Assembly (NCBI RefSeq): GCF_000004075.3
Contig: NC_026659.2
Coordinates: 27,484,272-27,548,271 of the forward strand
Direction: 5' to 3'
From: Cucumis sativus
Lineage: Eukaryota > Streptophyta > Magnoliopsida > Cucurbitales > Cucurbitaceae
DNA: 64,000 nt
This document shows, in pieces, positions 26,570-38,947 of the stretch. The notes beneath the pieces are model-generated. The model had not been told where the DNA came from and did not search any database. It saw nothing but the letters and a program-made list of their open reading frames with translations. The first letter of the stretch is position 1. Each line of letters begins with the position of its first letter. A program made the translations under genes and the position numbers.

Positions 26570-29500
26570 TCATGCATTTAACCATTCAGAATATTGATCA
26601 ATGTCAAATGAGTTCATTTCACCGTCAAAACAGCAATATACCATTGGATCTTCTTCTGTATTATTCAGCAGATCATCAAGTTCCTTTAAGGCAACATTCT
26701 GATTCATAGAACGACCTGCAATTACGGCCGAATGCGCTCCCGACATTGACGTGATGATATTATTGTCAACATCCAAACAGCTGCCAGCCAAGTTTTGAGC
26801 AAATTCCAACTGACCATCATCTTGGAAAAAGGAGCAATAATAATCTTCATCTGCAGGAAAATGCTGGAAGTTGGAAGAAGAAGAATAATGAGATGTCTGA
26901 ACAAAACCTTCTAAAGTACTTTCGAATGTGTAAAGCTCGTCGGTGAAGACATGGTTTCCTTCAACGAGATTGAAGTTCATTCCTTCAGATAATCCTCCAT
27001 AAGTTTTGAGTTGGAGATCGTTGGTCGTCGGGTGTGTGGTTCTGTATGAATTTGAGGAGTTGTTTTGGTTCATCATTATGAGATGAGGACTAAAAACATC
27101 TTGAGAATTAGGGAGGAGTTGAGTAGGAGGATTATTATTCAAGCAGCTGGCAGCTGGGACTTGTAAATGTCTGAGGTTGTGATCTGTTATGTAACTATTT
27201 TGTTGGGTTAATATGTTTGTATTGCGCTTTGGAGGTAACTGTGGAGGTTGGTTTTTGACAAATGAAGTGGATGATGGTGAATCATTTGCTGTTATCTTAT
27301 TTAAATGCTTTACTTGAGACTTGAATTTCTGAAAATCAGAAGCAAAGTTTAATGTCAAAAGTCTGCAATTTACTTACATTCAATTATATAAAGGAAAGTG
27401 TTCATGAAATAGCACACACACTCATAGGGATGATAAAGGGAAAGCTTTAAAACCAACATTGCAACATCATTTTCTTTGGTTGCATCTCAAGACTCAATTG
27501 ATTTTAGAATTTAATTATAAAAATAAACAAAAACAAGAAGAAAAAAAACCCTTCATAGGCCAAACACATTTGGATTAAAACCAACAATAAAATGAAATAT
27601 CCTTACTAGATAAAGTAGGCTAAATGTGTAAATATTCATCCTTTTCAATCAAGTCCCAAATTTTATTAATGAAATGCTGGTGTGAAAATAAAAAATAATA
27701 ATCCTTCGCAAAAGTAAATTAAAAAAATATTAATGTGAATTAAAAGTCACGAATCTCAAAATTACCAAATATGCAAAACCTAACATTTAAACAATGACAA
27801 AATGTTGGTCCTATAATTTCTTTATCAATTAACTAAACAGAATTAAGTACATCTTAATTATATGGATATAAGTTAGGGTTGGTTTTGTCCTATACAATAA
27901 TATGCTACAAATTTCTAAATGACTATAACAAAATTATAACATGTCTATTAAATAAGTTAATTAAATGTGATATTGGGTTATATTTTGTAAATATTTTAGT
28001 TAAAAGAAATGAATAGGCACGCTAAGTTTGATAGAATATGAGAAAGAACCTGTAGGTGACTTGCAACTTGGCGAAGCGTTAAACTCGGTTCATCCATCAT
28101 CTTCAATATAATTTTAGGGCTCGATTCTGATCATCAAACAAAATCATTATTAGTCAATTTAATCTATATAGATCTCAAACAAAAGATTTGATCAAGATGA
28201 GCTCAACAATCAAGTTTTACTTCTGCTTCCAAGTTTGCTCAATGCTTCTGTAAATTTCCGATGCAATTTCGAATTCCAAACAATCCGCGATTTCTTGATC
28301 GTTCGCTCATTTCTGTTCGTCTTCTCTTCCACTTTCAGTAATGGATTCAATTTCTCTTCTCCCTGATCTCTACATTTCCCCCCATTTTTCCCCTTCTCTT
28401 TTTCTTTTTCTTCTTCTTCAAGCGATTTCCACTCTACTTCTCTTCTAACGTTCACGATTCGCTCTAACACTCCATCAATTTCAAATTTCTTCCCCAGTTT
28501 CGCGTTTTCTCCCAAATTTTTTGCCCTAGGGTTTCTGATTTTCCTGTATACGATTTGCCAAACGAGCTCAATGTCCTCCATTGAAATCGGTTTCTCGAGG
28601 AAGTAACACCCCCATTCGGCTATGGCTCTCCCGGCTGTCTTCATATCCATCTCCAGCGACATTACTGCTAAGGCGCCTCAGAACGATTATTGAAGGAAAA
28701 GAAAGATTGAGGAAGAAAAAACAAAGGAATACATTGTGGAATTAATCTTACGGATGATTGGAATGCCGGTTTGATGAAGAATTGAGAGAGCATTCATGTT
28801 TGATGAAGTGGCGTTTGCCATTACAAGGTTGAACGCCTCATGTTTCTTTTCTACAACCATTTTTATGGCTGCATCAGCTTCTTCAGTGGTTGTAACTGTG
28901 AAGAACAAAGGTAATCCTTCAATTTTTCTTTTTAATAATTACAATTTTGAAAATATTGATAACAATTACATGCATAGTTTTTATTTTTTGTGGATAATAT
29001 TAACTTATATGTATTCATATTTCCAATTTGATATTTTTTTCCTCTTTTTTGCATGCATGCATGCATGGTTTTCTATCAAGTTATCAACCCTATCATCTAT
29101 GTTATAATATATCTTTGTATCATTTTTCTCATTTTCTAAAACATTTCAAAATTTTACCAAATGATTCCTCAAAACTATATATTTGTGTGTAATTTCAAAA
29201 CCATTTTTAATATATACGGTAGATAAAGAGAGCACAATCCAGAATCTTGAATATGTTAAGTAAACACTTAATTTTTATCATGAGATCCTACTAAAAGATA
29301 GCTTTTTTTTCCTTCTTCGTTATCCTTTTGGAATTTGATTTGAGAATTGAAAAATAGTTAAGAAATCCAAAACTAATAATGAAAGCATGAAGAAAAAAAA
29401 GGGTGTTAGTTTAGTGAATTAAAGTAGTAATTAAAGCAAATAATATATATATATACCTTTGAATGAGCAACTTTGAAGCATTGATACAATTGATTGAAGA

Positions 29501-29583
29501 GAGTGTTGGTCATGATCCACAACAAGAACATGAATCCCTTTTGCAAAACTTGGAATAATTCCTTTTGATCTCCCTATTTCCAT
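26570..29583 (-). CDS. Pseudo-response regulator with GARP/Myb domain, APRR6-like (type-B ARR relative)
   Basis: Five exons on the minus strand: 29583-29457, 28895-28752, 28664-28221, 28126-28050, 27328-26570, giving 516 residues; all junctions are GT-AG and in frame. Residues 17-130 form a receiver fold (HVLVVDHDQHSL ... FLEKPIS). The phospho-acceptor Asp is replaced by Asn70 (LVMANAT) and the second acidic residue by His24; Ser93 and Lys115 are kept. It should therefore not be phosphorylated in the usual way. A Lys/Glu-rich linker leads to a GARP domain at about 214-275 (KKSRIVWNSKLHRKFTEAL ... QVASHLQKFKSQVKHL), which binds DNA in type-B regulators. The tail is Asn/Gln-rich and ends with an acidic stretch (DLLNNTEEDP). 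Most likely a nuclear transcription factor uncoupled from phosphorelay. Confidence 0.9.
29050..29068. repeat. (ATGC)n run in intron 1 of the pseudo-response regulator gene
   Basis: About four head-to-tail GCAT units create overlapping CATGCATG sites, the RY/Sph motif recognised by plant B3 factors. It may be only a simple repeat. Confidence 0.6.
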
Positions 29584-29631
29584 TTCTTTTTTCTTTTTTA
29601 ATTTTTCACAATTACAAATAATTAAAAACAA

Positions 29632-29640
29632 TTAGGGTTT
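29632..29640 (-). promoter_or_regulatory. Telo-box in the leader of the pseudo-response regulator gene
   Basis: AAACCCTAA on the minus strand, 49 bases before the start codon. Telo-boxes are common near transcription starts of plant growth and housekeeping genes. Confidence 0.45.
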
Positions 29641-31150
29641 AGTAGTTTTTTTAATACTTTTAATGTATAGATATATATATAAATTATGTGTTTGATAGGT
29701 TAGTATGTGTGTGTATATATGGAAGATCAATTAATTAGATTGAAATTAATTGTTATCTTAAAATGGAAAGGCCAATTTTGTAAACACATTATATTCATAA
29801 ACAAACTTTGACCTTAATTCCCTCAATAATTAATTTAATTCAAATTCAAATTTTAAATCTTTAAATTATAATTATCATATTCAATTCATTGCAATATTAT
29901 TTTTTAAATTTTCGTCAAATTTTTACCATTGTGGGAATTTGGTGGATTTTAGATAACAAAACTAAAACAACTCCAAATTTTAAATACATTGTATTAATTC
30001 TTAAGAAAAATTTAAATGCATCAATTTTTTTTAAGCGAAGCGTTGTTTGTTTTAAACGAGACGTTTGAAGTTTCTCTTGTATTTTTGTGTAGCCAATTTC
30101 TTATTGTATCTATTGTTAAGGAAATTTAACATCTCGACATCTTTTTTATATTTCATTTCCTTTTAAAATTTTAGTATCATTTAGAGTCAATTTGAATAAT
30201 CATATATTTGATGTCTTTGAATTTTTTAGGTTTTTTTAAAAAGTGGATGTATTTGGTAATTAAAATTATTTTTTGAAGACAATTTTTTAAACTATCAGGA
30301 AAAACTGAAAATGAAAAAAAAAAATAGTTACCCAATATGTGTTTGAAATTGTTTTTTAGTAAACAAACATCTAAAAACATAAATCATTACCAAATTAGAT
30401 TTTTGTTTTTAGTTTTTAAAAGTTAAGCATATATATTGTTTTTACCTATAAATTTTTTGTTTTGATATCTTGGTTATATTAATTTTTCAAAAATTAAATC
30501 AAAATTTTAAAACTAAAAGAATTAATAAACTTAGTTTTGTTTTTGAAATTTGTCACTAACGAAAAAAGAAAAAGAAAAATATATAATTTTTAAAAATAAA
30601 ATGTTCTTTTATAATGCAAATAACAAAATAAAAAGATCCATGATACTTTTTTTTAAAGAATTTAAGTTTGTTATTTCTTAACGTGGCCTTTTGCAATTTT
30701 TTATCGTTTATCTTTTTTTGTTCTCTCTTGTCTATCTTCTTTCTTTTCTATTTTTCTTTTGTCGTCTTTTATTTTACAATTTTTTAAAAATATTTTTATT
30801 TGTCATTCCTTTTTATATTTTTAATTATGTAATTTTTGTTGTCTTTTTACATTCATATCTGATTTATTTTTAATTTTTAAACATCACCCTTTTTTTTTAA
30901 CTCAGTAATTTAAACATATAAAAAAAAATCTTGAAAAAAATCTAAACTATATTTTCCAACTATACTACGCAATTAATCACGTATCATTTTTCATATTATT
31001 TTTCTTCTTTTTCATTGTTACAAATAATATTTTCCTTATTGAAATTGTTATATTTTTTAAAAAAAACCTCCAAATAAAATGGTTGGTGTCAAATAGATCT
31101 TTTATAATTAAATAAACACCAAATTTAAAAATTTAAACTTGTTGGGTAAC
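29641..31150. other. AT-rich spacer between divergent genes
   Basis: The region separates the minus-strand response regulator and the plus-strand ubiquitin-like gene. It is rich in A/T runs. At about 30245-30400, ATTTGGTAAT and ATTACCAAAT face each other around AT-rich sequence, suggesting a decayed fold-back transposon. No supported gene. Confidence 0.5.
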
Positions 31151-31161
31151 GGGCCAGGCAA

Positions 31162-31170
31162 TTAGGGTTT
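31162..31170 (-). promoter_or_regulatory. Telo-box in the promoter of the ubiquitin-like gene
   Basis: TTAGGGTTT (AAACCCTAA reversed) lies 195 bases before the start codon in a locally GC-richer block that also contains GGGCC. This resembles promoters of broadly expressed plant genes. Confidence 0.45.
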
Positions 31171-31364
31171 GACTCGTACCCGCTAAACCGATTTGGATTT
31201 ACAAAGCAAACCGCCCCATTGCTAAAAGAAAGAGAATTTCAAGTGGCATCTCGCTAGGTAACGCTTCGACGGTGAACGGACAGCGTGTTTGAATTTCCCG
31301 GCCGGATACGACGAATATTGATCCAAGAAGAGCCCCAAGAGTTTAGGTTTCGAGTCCTTTGACA

Positions 31365-33505
31365 ATGGTGAGTCTGTTTCTCTCTTTAATTCCACTGGCG
31401 CGGGACTCTTTTCTGTTCATTTCTACTCCTGCTTTTCCTTTCTCTCTCACTTGTCAATTCTTACTTTGAGTTTTCATTTTCAGGCCGATTCCGCTGAAGA
31501 ATTTGAGCCCTTGTTCGATTACAGCCGCGTTCAGCCTCCCTCCGTTGTCTGCCTCGATGGTAAAAGTCCTCAGTGATATTTGAATTTCAAGAGAGTTAGA
31601 ACTTTCCATTTCAATGTGTTTGATGTGATTATAATTCTTTTTAGCAAAAAATTTCGAAATTGGGTTTCCTTCTGCTTGCAGTCTTTCAAACTGATGGTTA
31701 TTTTGTGCTTTTTTTTCCTTTTATTTGGATTAACAACATTAGACGAGGATTCAGATGCAGATAAATCTCCGGCGCCTTTTACCAAGCGAGCAAAGATTGT
31801 GAATCCGGCGGTATATTATTCCCTTCATGTAGTGAAATAGTGGAGTTTCTTTTGACCTAAGATTAGTGTTCGTTGAAACAGCCAGTAAAATTTGTTTTTT
31901 TGGTGACCATTTCCTTTTAATCAATATTTAGGCTACGAGTTCGGTGAATGGTAACCCAAAGGAGAAACAAGTGGAAATTGAAGATAAAGAGGAAGATTGG
32001 CTTCCTCCTCCACCGAAAGTGTTAGTTGATGCAGAGAATAGGCATGTGGAAGATTCCACATTGAAGGAGTTAAGGTATTCCAACTTAGTGGTATGCATCT
32101 ATTGCTTGATTAATCAATTAATATAAAATGATATTCTTATTTTTTATGTGCATAAGCTGCCATCGCCTTTGTCTCATCCCATTTTTCCTTTGCATATCAT
32201 ATTGTATTCTGTACTGATAGGTTAAAGAAGCAAGAGTTGGCCTCTGTTGCTTTATCAGCTAAAAACTTGCTGCGAGAAGTGGAGGAATCTGCAAAAGTGG
32301 ATGTTGGAAACACGTCCATGGATCCTCTGGAACCTGATTTGGATGTCCAAACTCCAGTTGCTTCTAAAGAAAGAGCAAAAATTGTTATTTCTGTACGCGA
32401 CAGTGACAAGGAAGAGCTTAAACAGTATCGCCTGTTTGTGGTATGTTCTCGTCCATGTCTGCCTGTTATTCACCACTTCACAATTGGCATTCTTTAATTG
32501 CAACCATCCTGTTCTGCCAATATATATCATATGTTTGCGATCACTGTTTTTGATATCCATGCAAGATTTCTTTTATTTTCCCTGTACCCTTGGTAAGCAT
32601 GGTTAGATACAGGGAAACGAATGAATATGATGAAGTTGAACAGTGAGAAAAGGAAATAAGTATAGACTATGATATTGGTAGCAAATCTTGAAAACATTGA
32701 TTAATGGAAAGGGAGTTGTGTAGAACTATAATTCCTTCAATTTCTGAAGTAGTCTCTTTATTATCTTGAAAAGCGTTCGGTTTCTTGGTTACTTTCTAGT
32801 TGTCAACAGTGATTTGCCACATATACCCTTTAATTTGATTTTCTTGTTCTTCCCTTCCACGTTAGGATTGCCTTAACTTCTCTACTTTTATGCGATGATC
32901 ACTAGATTTGAAGTTGAACTTAGATTTTACTTTTTTTACATTAGTGTTATGGTATAGCTTCTGCAATTATGAATGTGGGTTGTCTTAGAACAATGAGTCT
33001 TTTCTATAAATCATCCACGGTCAGGCTATAGTGCAAGTACTATAGGTCTCCCATGGTGATGATACTTCAGATATTACTTGATTGAATTACTTTAGGACTG
33101 TTTATTAAAAACACAGGACTCTGGGGATAAGTATTTCCTCCCCGATTGGGTGGCCTAACTCCCTTATCTTATACCTAGGCTTGTTGGTAGGTATTACTTT
33201 TTTCCTCCGTATTGTCTGTCTTTATATAACCCTGATACGATGGTGTTTCGTATGTAACTTTATGATGTGAGTGTGACACTTTTAAAAATGTTCCATACAT
33301 ACTCTAATATGGTTTTGGAATTTTATTGTTTGTCTAGGATGACAAGTTTGAGCGACTTTTCAAATTATACGCAGACAAACTTAAAATTGATCCCAAGAGT
33401 TTGGTTTTTGTTTTTGACGGGGATAAAGTCGGCCCAGATGATACCCCAGGTGGCCTTGGCATGGAAGACGATGATATGATCGAAGTTAACATCAAGTCGA
33501 GTTGA
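31365..33505 (+). CDS. SUMO / Rad60-SLD-like (ubiquitin-superfamily) protein, At1g68185-like
   Basis: Six exons: 31365-31367, 31484-31559, 31743-31810, 31932-32074, 32221-32440, 33338-33505, giving 225 residues. The first exon holds only the ATG before a GTGAGT donor. The N-terminal 140 residues are acidic and charged (DEDSDADKS, EIEDKEEDW) with a basic TKRAKI patch. Residues about 146-225 form a ubiquitin-like fold (KIVISVRDSDKEELKQYRL ... DDKFERLFKLYADKL ... VFVFDGDKVGPDDTPGGLGMEDDDMIEV), typical of Rad60/NFATC2IP SUMO-like domains. There is no C-terminal GG, so it is not a conjugated modifier; such domains bind SUMO-pathway enzymes in the family. A nuclear, SUMO-linked role is an inference. 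Confidence 0.88.
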
Positions 33506-34650
33506 GTAAGGTGTCTTTTGAGTGTATATTTTGCGAAATATTTCACCAGTTTTGGGGACGGGAAACTTGGAAAAGACCAAATTCAATACTTTGTAGTTTG
33601 TACCGTAAGATGAACAAATCGCTCATGGAAGGCTATGAAAATGTTCCTTTTGTGCGGGAAATTTGTTTGGTAAGCACATCGAGATAAATGAAAAAAAAAA
33701 CGATATATTGTATTTATTTGTATTGTTTTTTAGTTTCTTTTCTCTTTTTTAAAATTTTTTATGTTTATTTATTGAAGACAATCAACCTTTGATAGAGGAC
33801 ATGTACTTAATACATCGATCATGTCTATAAAAACAAGTAGTAGCTACATTGAACAAGGAAACAAACTAAGAAACATGGTATGGCCTAATTTATTAATTTG
33901 GATTTTTTGAATTCAATCAAAAGGGCTTCATTCTTTAATTAATGTTATTTAATGATTTATGAAAATAAGTTTTTATTGACGAGAAGTTGATAACTCAACC
34001 CTTTTAGGTGTAGATGACTTTGCAGTTTTAGATTTAACATTTAACTAATAACATATATAAATATTTTTCAAAGGATATGTTGTAAAATTAAAACTTTAGT
34101 TTACATCACTATTTTAAACCTTATATAAAACTATAAACATTTAACCTTCTATAGAATAATAAACATTTAGAATGAATTTTATTTTTAATTGTGGAGGAGA
34201 ATAGTTAAAATGAAAAACTTGGGATGTAATCATAAATAGAGAAGATGATTTCTCATGGAATATGAAAATGTCGGTCCCTACAGTCGCTTGAATGCGGGAC
34301 CTTCAAGTTGTTCCCTACAACGATGGTTCATTGTCCGTATGGAGCCGTAATTGGGAAGCCCTTTTTATCCAATGACAAAATGGCATTGGTCACTCAGAGT
34401 AGATAAGATTGTTGATCACACAACACAATCGAATCTAAGGTCTGTCTTCTGGTCGTAGGATCTTCATAGTTCACATGCACTTGGATAAACTTGTTCGATC
34501 ATCAATGGTGATGGGTCCCTATTCTCAGCCACGTGTCCACCTCCATCTTCGAAAAGCTTCACGAATCCCTTGCCCACGTCACTCCCAAAAAGTCCCATGA
34601 CTCTGATTGTGGACCAATCTTTTGATGATGATGATAATAAAGGAAAGAAC
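33506..34650. other. Spacer and upstream region of the B-box gene
   Basis: Holds the 3' untranslated region of the ubiquitin-like gene, AT-rich sequence, and a less AT-rich block at about 34260-34620 that is probably the promoter of the B-box gene. No supported ORF. Confidence 0.5.
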
Positions 34651-35173
34651 CAGGCTTCAGTTCAGATTCACAAACTTCCCTTCTGTTCTTTCTCTAAGTC
34701 AGAGTCTCAGCTGCATTTTCCCGTGTAAGATTCTTTCCCTTCATGGCTGGAAAACAGTGGTCAAAACCCACCCTTTTTTCTTGTTCATCTTCCTCAATTT
34801 CTTAACTTTTCTTGTTAATTGGTTTGATTCTTCAATTGGGTCGATGCTGGTTTCTGTTATTTCAATGTTCTTAGCTCAGTTTTTTGTGTTTGAATTCTAG
34901 GTTTAATTGATAAACTTGTGAAATGTCTTCTAGATTGCTTGTTTGAGTTGCATCTTCACTTGGGTTTTCTTTTGTTTCCGATTTTTTTTTAATCATTTGT
35001 TAGTAAATAAAGTTTGTTGCATACTCTTTTTCTTGGATGTTGGGTGGTGCTTATGTTTTGATTTGAAATTTTGGTTGTGGAAGGACTGACTAGTTTAAGA
35101 GTTCATAAGCAATAAATTGGCTTAAATTGGTTTTAAATTGCAATGTAAGTTGAGTTCTGGATCTTGGAAAGTA

Positions 35174-35278
35174 ATGGCAGAACACTTTTCAATGGAATCC
35201 AGCAGCTTCTCCCCCATTAAGGCGAATCGGCTAAGAAGAAAACTGGTGGCGTTTCGATTTAGACTCAGTTTGAACTGA
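35174..35278 (+). promoter_or_regulatory. Upstream ORF 1 (34 codons) in the leader of the B-box gene
   Basis: ATG at 35174 (MAEHFSMESS...) runs to TGA at 35276-35278, 22 bases before the main start. It lies in the probable 5' leader and could reduce initiation at the main ORF. Its presence in the mRNA depends on leader splicing, which I cannot verify. Confidence 0.5.
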
Positions 35279-35292
35279 CAGAGATCTTGAAT

Positions 35293-35334
35293 ATGAGCCA
35301 ATGGAGAGAACTTGTGAATTCTGTGCTGCATTGA
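35293..35334 (+). promoter_or_regulatory. Upstream ORF 2 (13 codons) overlapping the B-box start
   Basis: ATG at 35293 opens [13 protein letters not shown] in another frame and stops at 35334, inside the main coding region. Ribosomes starting here would pass the main ATG at 35301, so this is a candidate for translational repression. Confidence 0.55.
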
Positions 35335-37965
35335 GGCCAATTATTTACTGTACCCCTGATGCAGCTCACCTTTGCCTTCCCTGTGATGCCAAAGTTCATT
35401 CAGCCAATGCACTTTCAAGTCGACATCTTCGAACGCTCTTGTGCGAATTTTGCCGAAGTTTCCCTACTTATCTTCAATGTTTAGATCATCAGATGTTTCT
35501 GTGCCGTGGCTGTGATCGAACCCTTCATGTTTCCTCTTCCCAACACCAGAAAAGGATTATCAGAGGATACATGGGATGTCCTTCAGCCAAGGATTTTGCA
35601 GCACTTTGGGGGTTTCATGTACACGAAGTTGACAAAGCTAAGTTTGTGTCCACTTCTGGCTCTGAATCTTCCAGTGTTGTTAAGACTTTTGACGCACCGG
35701 GACGAAGTCGTTCACATATAGCTGCAGCTGAAAACAAGGTTGGATCATTAACTCATGAAACTTATTTTAGGGAAAGTTTCATGTAAATTTTATGGTTTTC
35801 GCTTTAAATGGCAATTGCCTCTTAACAGTTATCTCACTTTTTGTTCTTCATTACTTTATCAAACATGTTTCAAAAGCACTAGGCTTCTAGAACAATGGCT
35901 CACTTTATTTTGCACCTACAAATAGAATAACACATCTTGCTTCCAAATTGGTTGACAATTTTTTTCCCTTTGGTTTTCTGATTACTCAGAAAGATATAAA
36001 GTACTGCTAAGAAGTTAAGGCGCAATCCTCTGAAAACAATATTTTTCAAAGTTGTTGAATATAACCAGGTAAGTTGCCTTTTGAGGACACCGAGTCAAGG
36101 ACTAGATATATCCTTTCAGTCTGTAATCGGTCGTAGTTTTTAAAATCGTACAGAAATTTTATGATTTATTAGCTTAGATCTGTCATGATTGTGAACTGCT
36201 GACCTTTGTTTCTTTTATGAATATTCTTCTGTCTTTTACTCATGAAGGAGGGGCTTAGTTTCTGCTTTCTAATGCAGGTGCGCTACAAAGGTCAAGAAAA
36301 GGGCACTTCATTCATTTTACAACAAATTCTCGAGTTGAGCCGTCTCCAGCTTGTAAAGAAGAATATCCATTCACCTTTGATTCTTGGTGAGGGAAAAGAT
36401 GGTGCGACTTCTTTAAAGACTTGTGCCTCGGAAAAGTTTGAACAGTCTCTTAATGAACACGTGCACCATTCCGAAGATCGCAGTACTGGTATTCAACAAA
36501 GGGACAACTTACTTCAGGAGCTGAAGATGACTTCGTTTACTCAGCTCGAGAGTTTTCCAATGTCATCCCCTATTTTGCTTCCTTTCCATGGAGAATCCCT
36601 TTGGCATTGTAAAAGTCCAGCTGAAAGTAGTCAGGTTTTTGTTTCAATCATTGGTTATCAATCCTTATTGTCTTATGATATACATCCGTTTTTGCTTTAG
36701 GCATTGCTTGATCATATGGAAATGAGCTAGACAAACTTATGGCTAAGTTGGTTATTATTATCAAAACGAAATTATCTCAAAATTGAAAACAAAAAAAAGT
36801 CTGAGGCTAAAATGTTGAAGAAAAGTTAATTTGGGAAGAGTTTCAGTTCATGAGTTGAAGTTTTGATCTACTAAACTGTCAAGGGCACTTTGTTTTCAAA
36901 TGAAACAGAAATTGGGCATTTTAGTAGGATGCTTTTCTCTGAACATCATCAATCTGTTGAACAACTTGTGGTTTATGACTTATGGAGCTCTCAACTTTTT
37001 TTTTCTAAATCTTGGCAGCTATGGTCTCAAAATATGCAAGACCTCGGAGTTTGTGACGAGCTTGTTTGTCGCGATGATTTCAACATGCCTGAAGTTGATT
37101 TAACGTTCCAGAACTTTGACGAGATATTCAACAGCGATCAAGATCCTACTGGTGGGTTGTTCGATAATAAAGACGAGTCATACTCGTACTCCTCTATGGA
37201 CAAGGATATGTCACTTAGTAAATCAGATAATCGCGATGGAAAAGGGGTGGAGGTTTGGAGTGCTTTTTAGTTTTCTTTTTCTTAGGTCCTTGAAAATGAA
37301 CAATCAAGTTTCAGTTTTCTTTGGTATGAAAATAGATTCAGTTTATGAAGATCAGGCATTTGTTTGTATGACAGGCAAGCTCAGCGACCTCATCATCTTG
37401 CATCTTCTCATATGCTCTCATGGACAAAGATAGTGAACCCTCTGATGAAGTTTGTAACCATCCCATGAGTACAAAAATTGAATCTGCTCGTCCAATCCAA
37501 CCCTCCCTTTCAACTTTGTCATTTGCTGATTCAAGGATGAGTCTTGACAGTGCAGCAACAGATTTCCCTGATCGGGCAAGAGGCGAACCTTCATGTAGCT
37601 CGCCTTACCATCGTGACCGTAAACACTCCGTGTCCCTCAACAATGTCGACGCTGCAACAAAAATTTACAAAGAAAAACAGCAGTTTCAACTGTAAGTTCC
37701 TTAAAAAAGTTCTTACATATTGCAAACTAAACTTCCTCAGACAACTCCTATTTTTATGCAAAGTCCCATACAATGAGCTACACTCTGCCTCTTTTGTAAC
37801 ATCAGTCGTCATTGTCAACATCTCACAACCATCTTTTCTATCTTCAGACAAGAGAAACAAATCCGACGAAAGGCCAGATCTCTTGTGAAGAAACGAGTGA
37901 AAGGAAGATACGAAAAGGGCGAACGATATGACTCTAGTACCGTTGCGTTCAGTCGAAGCTATTGA
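35301..37965 (+). CDS. CONSTANS-like protein with two B-boxes and a divergent CCT domain (At1g68190/BBX27-like)
   Basis: Five exons: 35301-35738, 36278-36634, 37019-37252, 37375-37691, 37848-37965, giving 487 residues with continuous frame. Two B-box zinc fingers occupy residues 5-47 (CEFCAALRP ... [17 protein letters not shown]) and 48-93 ([13 protein letters not shown] ... [10 protein letters not shown]), followed by [14 protein letters not shown], typical of the COL9-15 and At1g68190 groups. The middle has [12 protein letters not shown] and [12 protein letters not shown], which I recall from At1g68190. The C-terminus keeps a CCT-like block (IYKEKQ ... [20 protein letters not shown]) that lacks three residues after IR compared with standard CCT domains and carries unusual glutamines; it ends SRSY like COL proteins. 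Expected to be a nuclear transcriptional regulator; DNA or NF-Y binding by this CCT is uncertain. Confidence 0.9.
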
Positions 37966-38867
37966 ATTTTGATTTTGTGCATCTTTTTGTACATCCTTTT
38001 CACATAATAAGGTATCACTTCACTTTAATTCTTTTCAATCAGTTCTTTCAATGCACAGGCTTTGAAGTTAGCAGCATTTATGGCTACACTTTAGTAAAGC
38101 TTATGAGAAGAAAGCTTAGTCTAAACTTTGATATCATTGAATCCAATTGACAATCATGATGGGGATTGCCTTCTTTTTGTTGAGCTACTTTATCACAATG
38201 GAAAATGGAAGATGCTATTTATTTTAAGAAAAAACATTGGATTCCTTGTGACAAATACTGAGAAACAATCTTTCTCAACATAAAGGTAAGATGAGGAAAA
38301 AAGAAGAATAAGGAAAAAGTTTGGGTTCAAATGTTTTTCATCTTTATTTTATCCTATGAATTAATTTCAAATGATTTTGATGTAGTCTCATCCTTGATTT
38401 TCAAGGATAATGGAAATTTACCATGCATCGTTTTTTAAATGCACTTATCTCAGTAAAATTAACCATAATTTTCACCTTTCTTACAAAAAAAAAACACTTG
38501 AATTTTTAATTAAATTCTATCAACAAAAAGATAATTTTGAAAGTGGTTTTTTAGGTATATCTTTCAAGGTTGAGGGTTTTCTAAAAATCTAATAAAATAA
38601 AATTTTATTTTAAAAAATCATTTTAAATTGATTTTTCGTCTTTATTAATTTAGTAATTGAAATGAAAGGGAATCACTTTCCAATAAAAATAAAAGGAAAA
38701 TCACTTTCCAATCAAATTATATATTTATTAGAATTTCGAGTGACCATATTTAATCCTAAAAACTTCAAATCATATATTATATGTTTAGAACTTATTTGGG
38801 TTCTTGAAATCTAAAAACTTACGAATGAACCAACTTTTTTTTGGGCAGAGACGTGAAATAATGTTGC
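37966..38867. other. Spacer between the B-box gene and the tRNA
   Basis: The first 150-300 bases are the 3' untranslated region of the B-box gene. The remainder is AT-rich with no feature I can support. Confidence 0.6.
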
Positions 38868-38873
38868 AAAAAA
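38868..38873 (-). terminator. RNA polymerase III terminator of tRNA-Asn
   Basis: Six T residues on the minus strand begin directly after the last tRNA base. Confidence 0.85.
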
Positions 38874-38897
38874 CGCTAGAAGGAGGGCTTGAACCTC

Positions 38898-38930
<33 letters not shown>

Positions 38931-38947
38931 AACTGAGCTATTCCAGC
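38874..38947 (-). tRNA. tRNA-Asn (anticodon GTT)
   Basis: A 74-base cloverleaf on the minus strand. The acceptor stem GCTGGAA pairs with TTCTAGC, allowing one G-T, and the discriminator base is G. The D arm has AGCTCAGTTGGTTAGAGC, the anticodon arm TGTGG-CTGTTAA-CCACA gives GTT, and the T arm has GGTTCAAGCC. No intron. It is uninterrupted and has a good terminator, so it should be functional. Confidence 0.97.
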
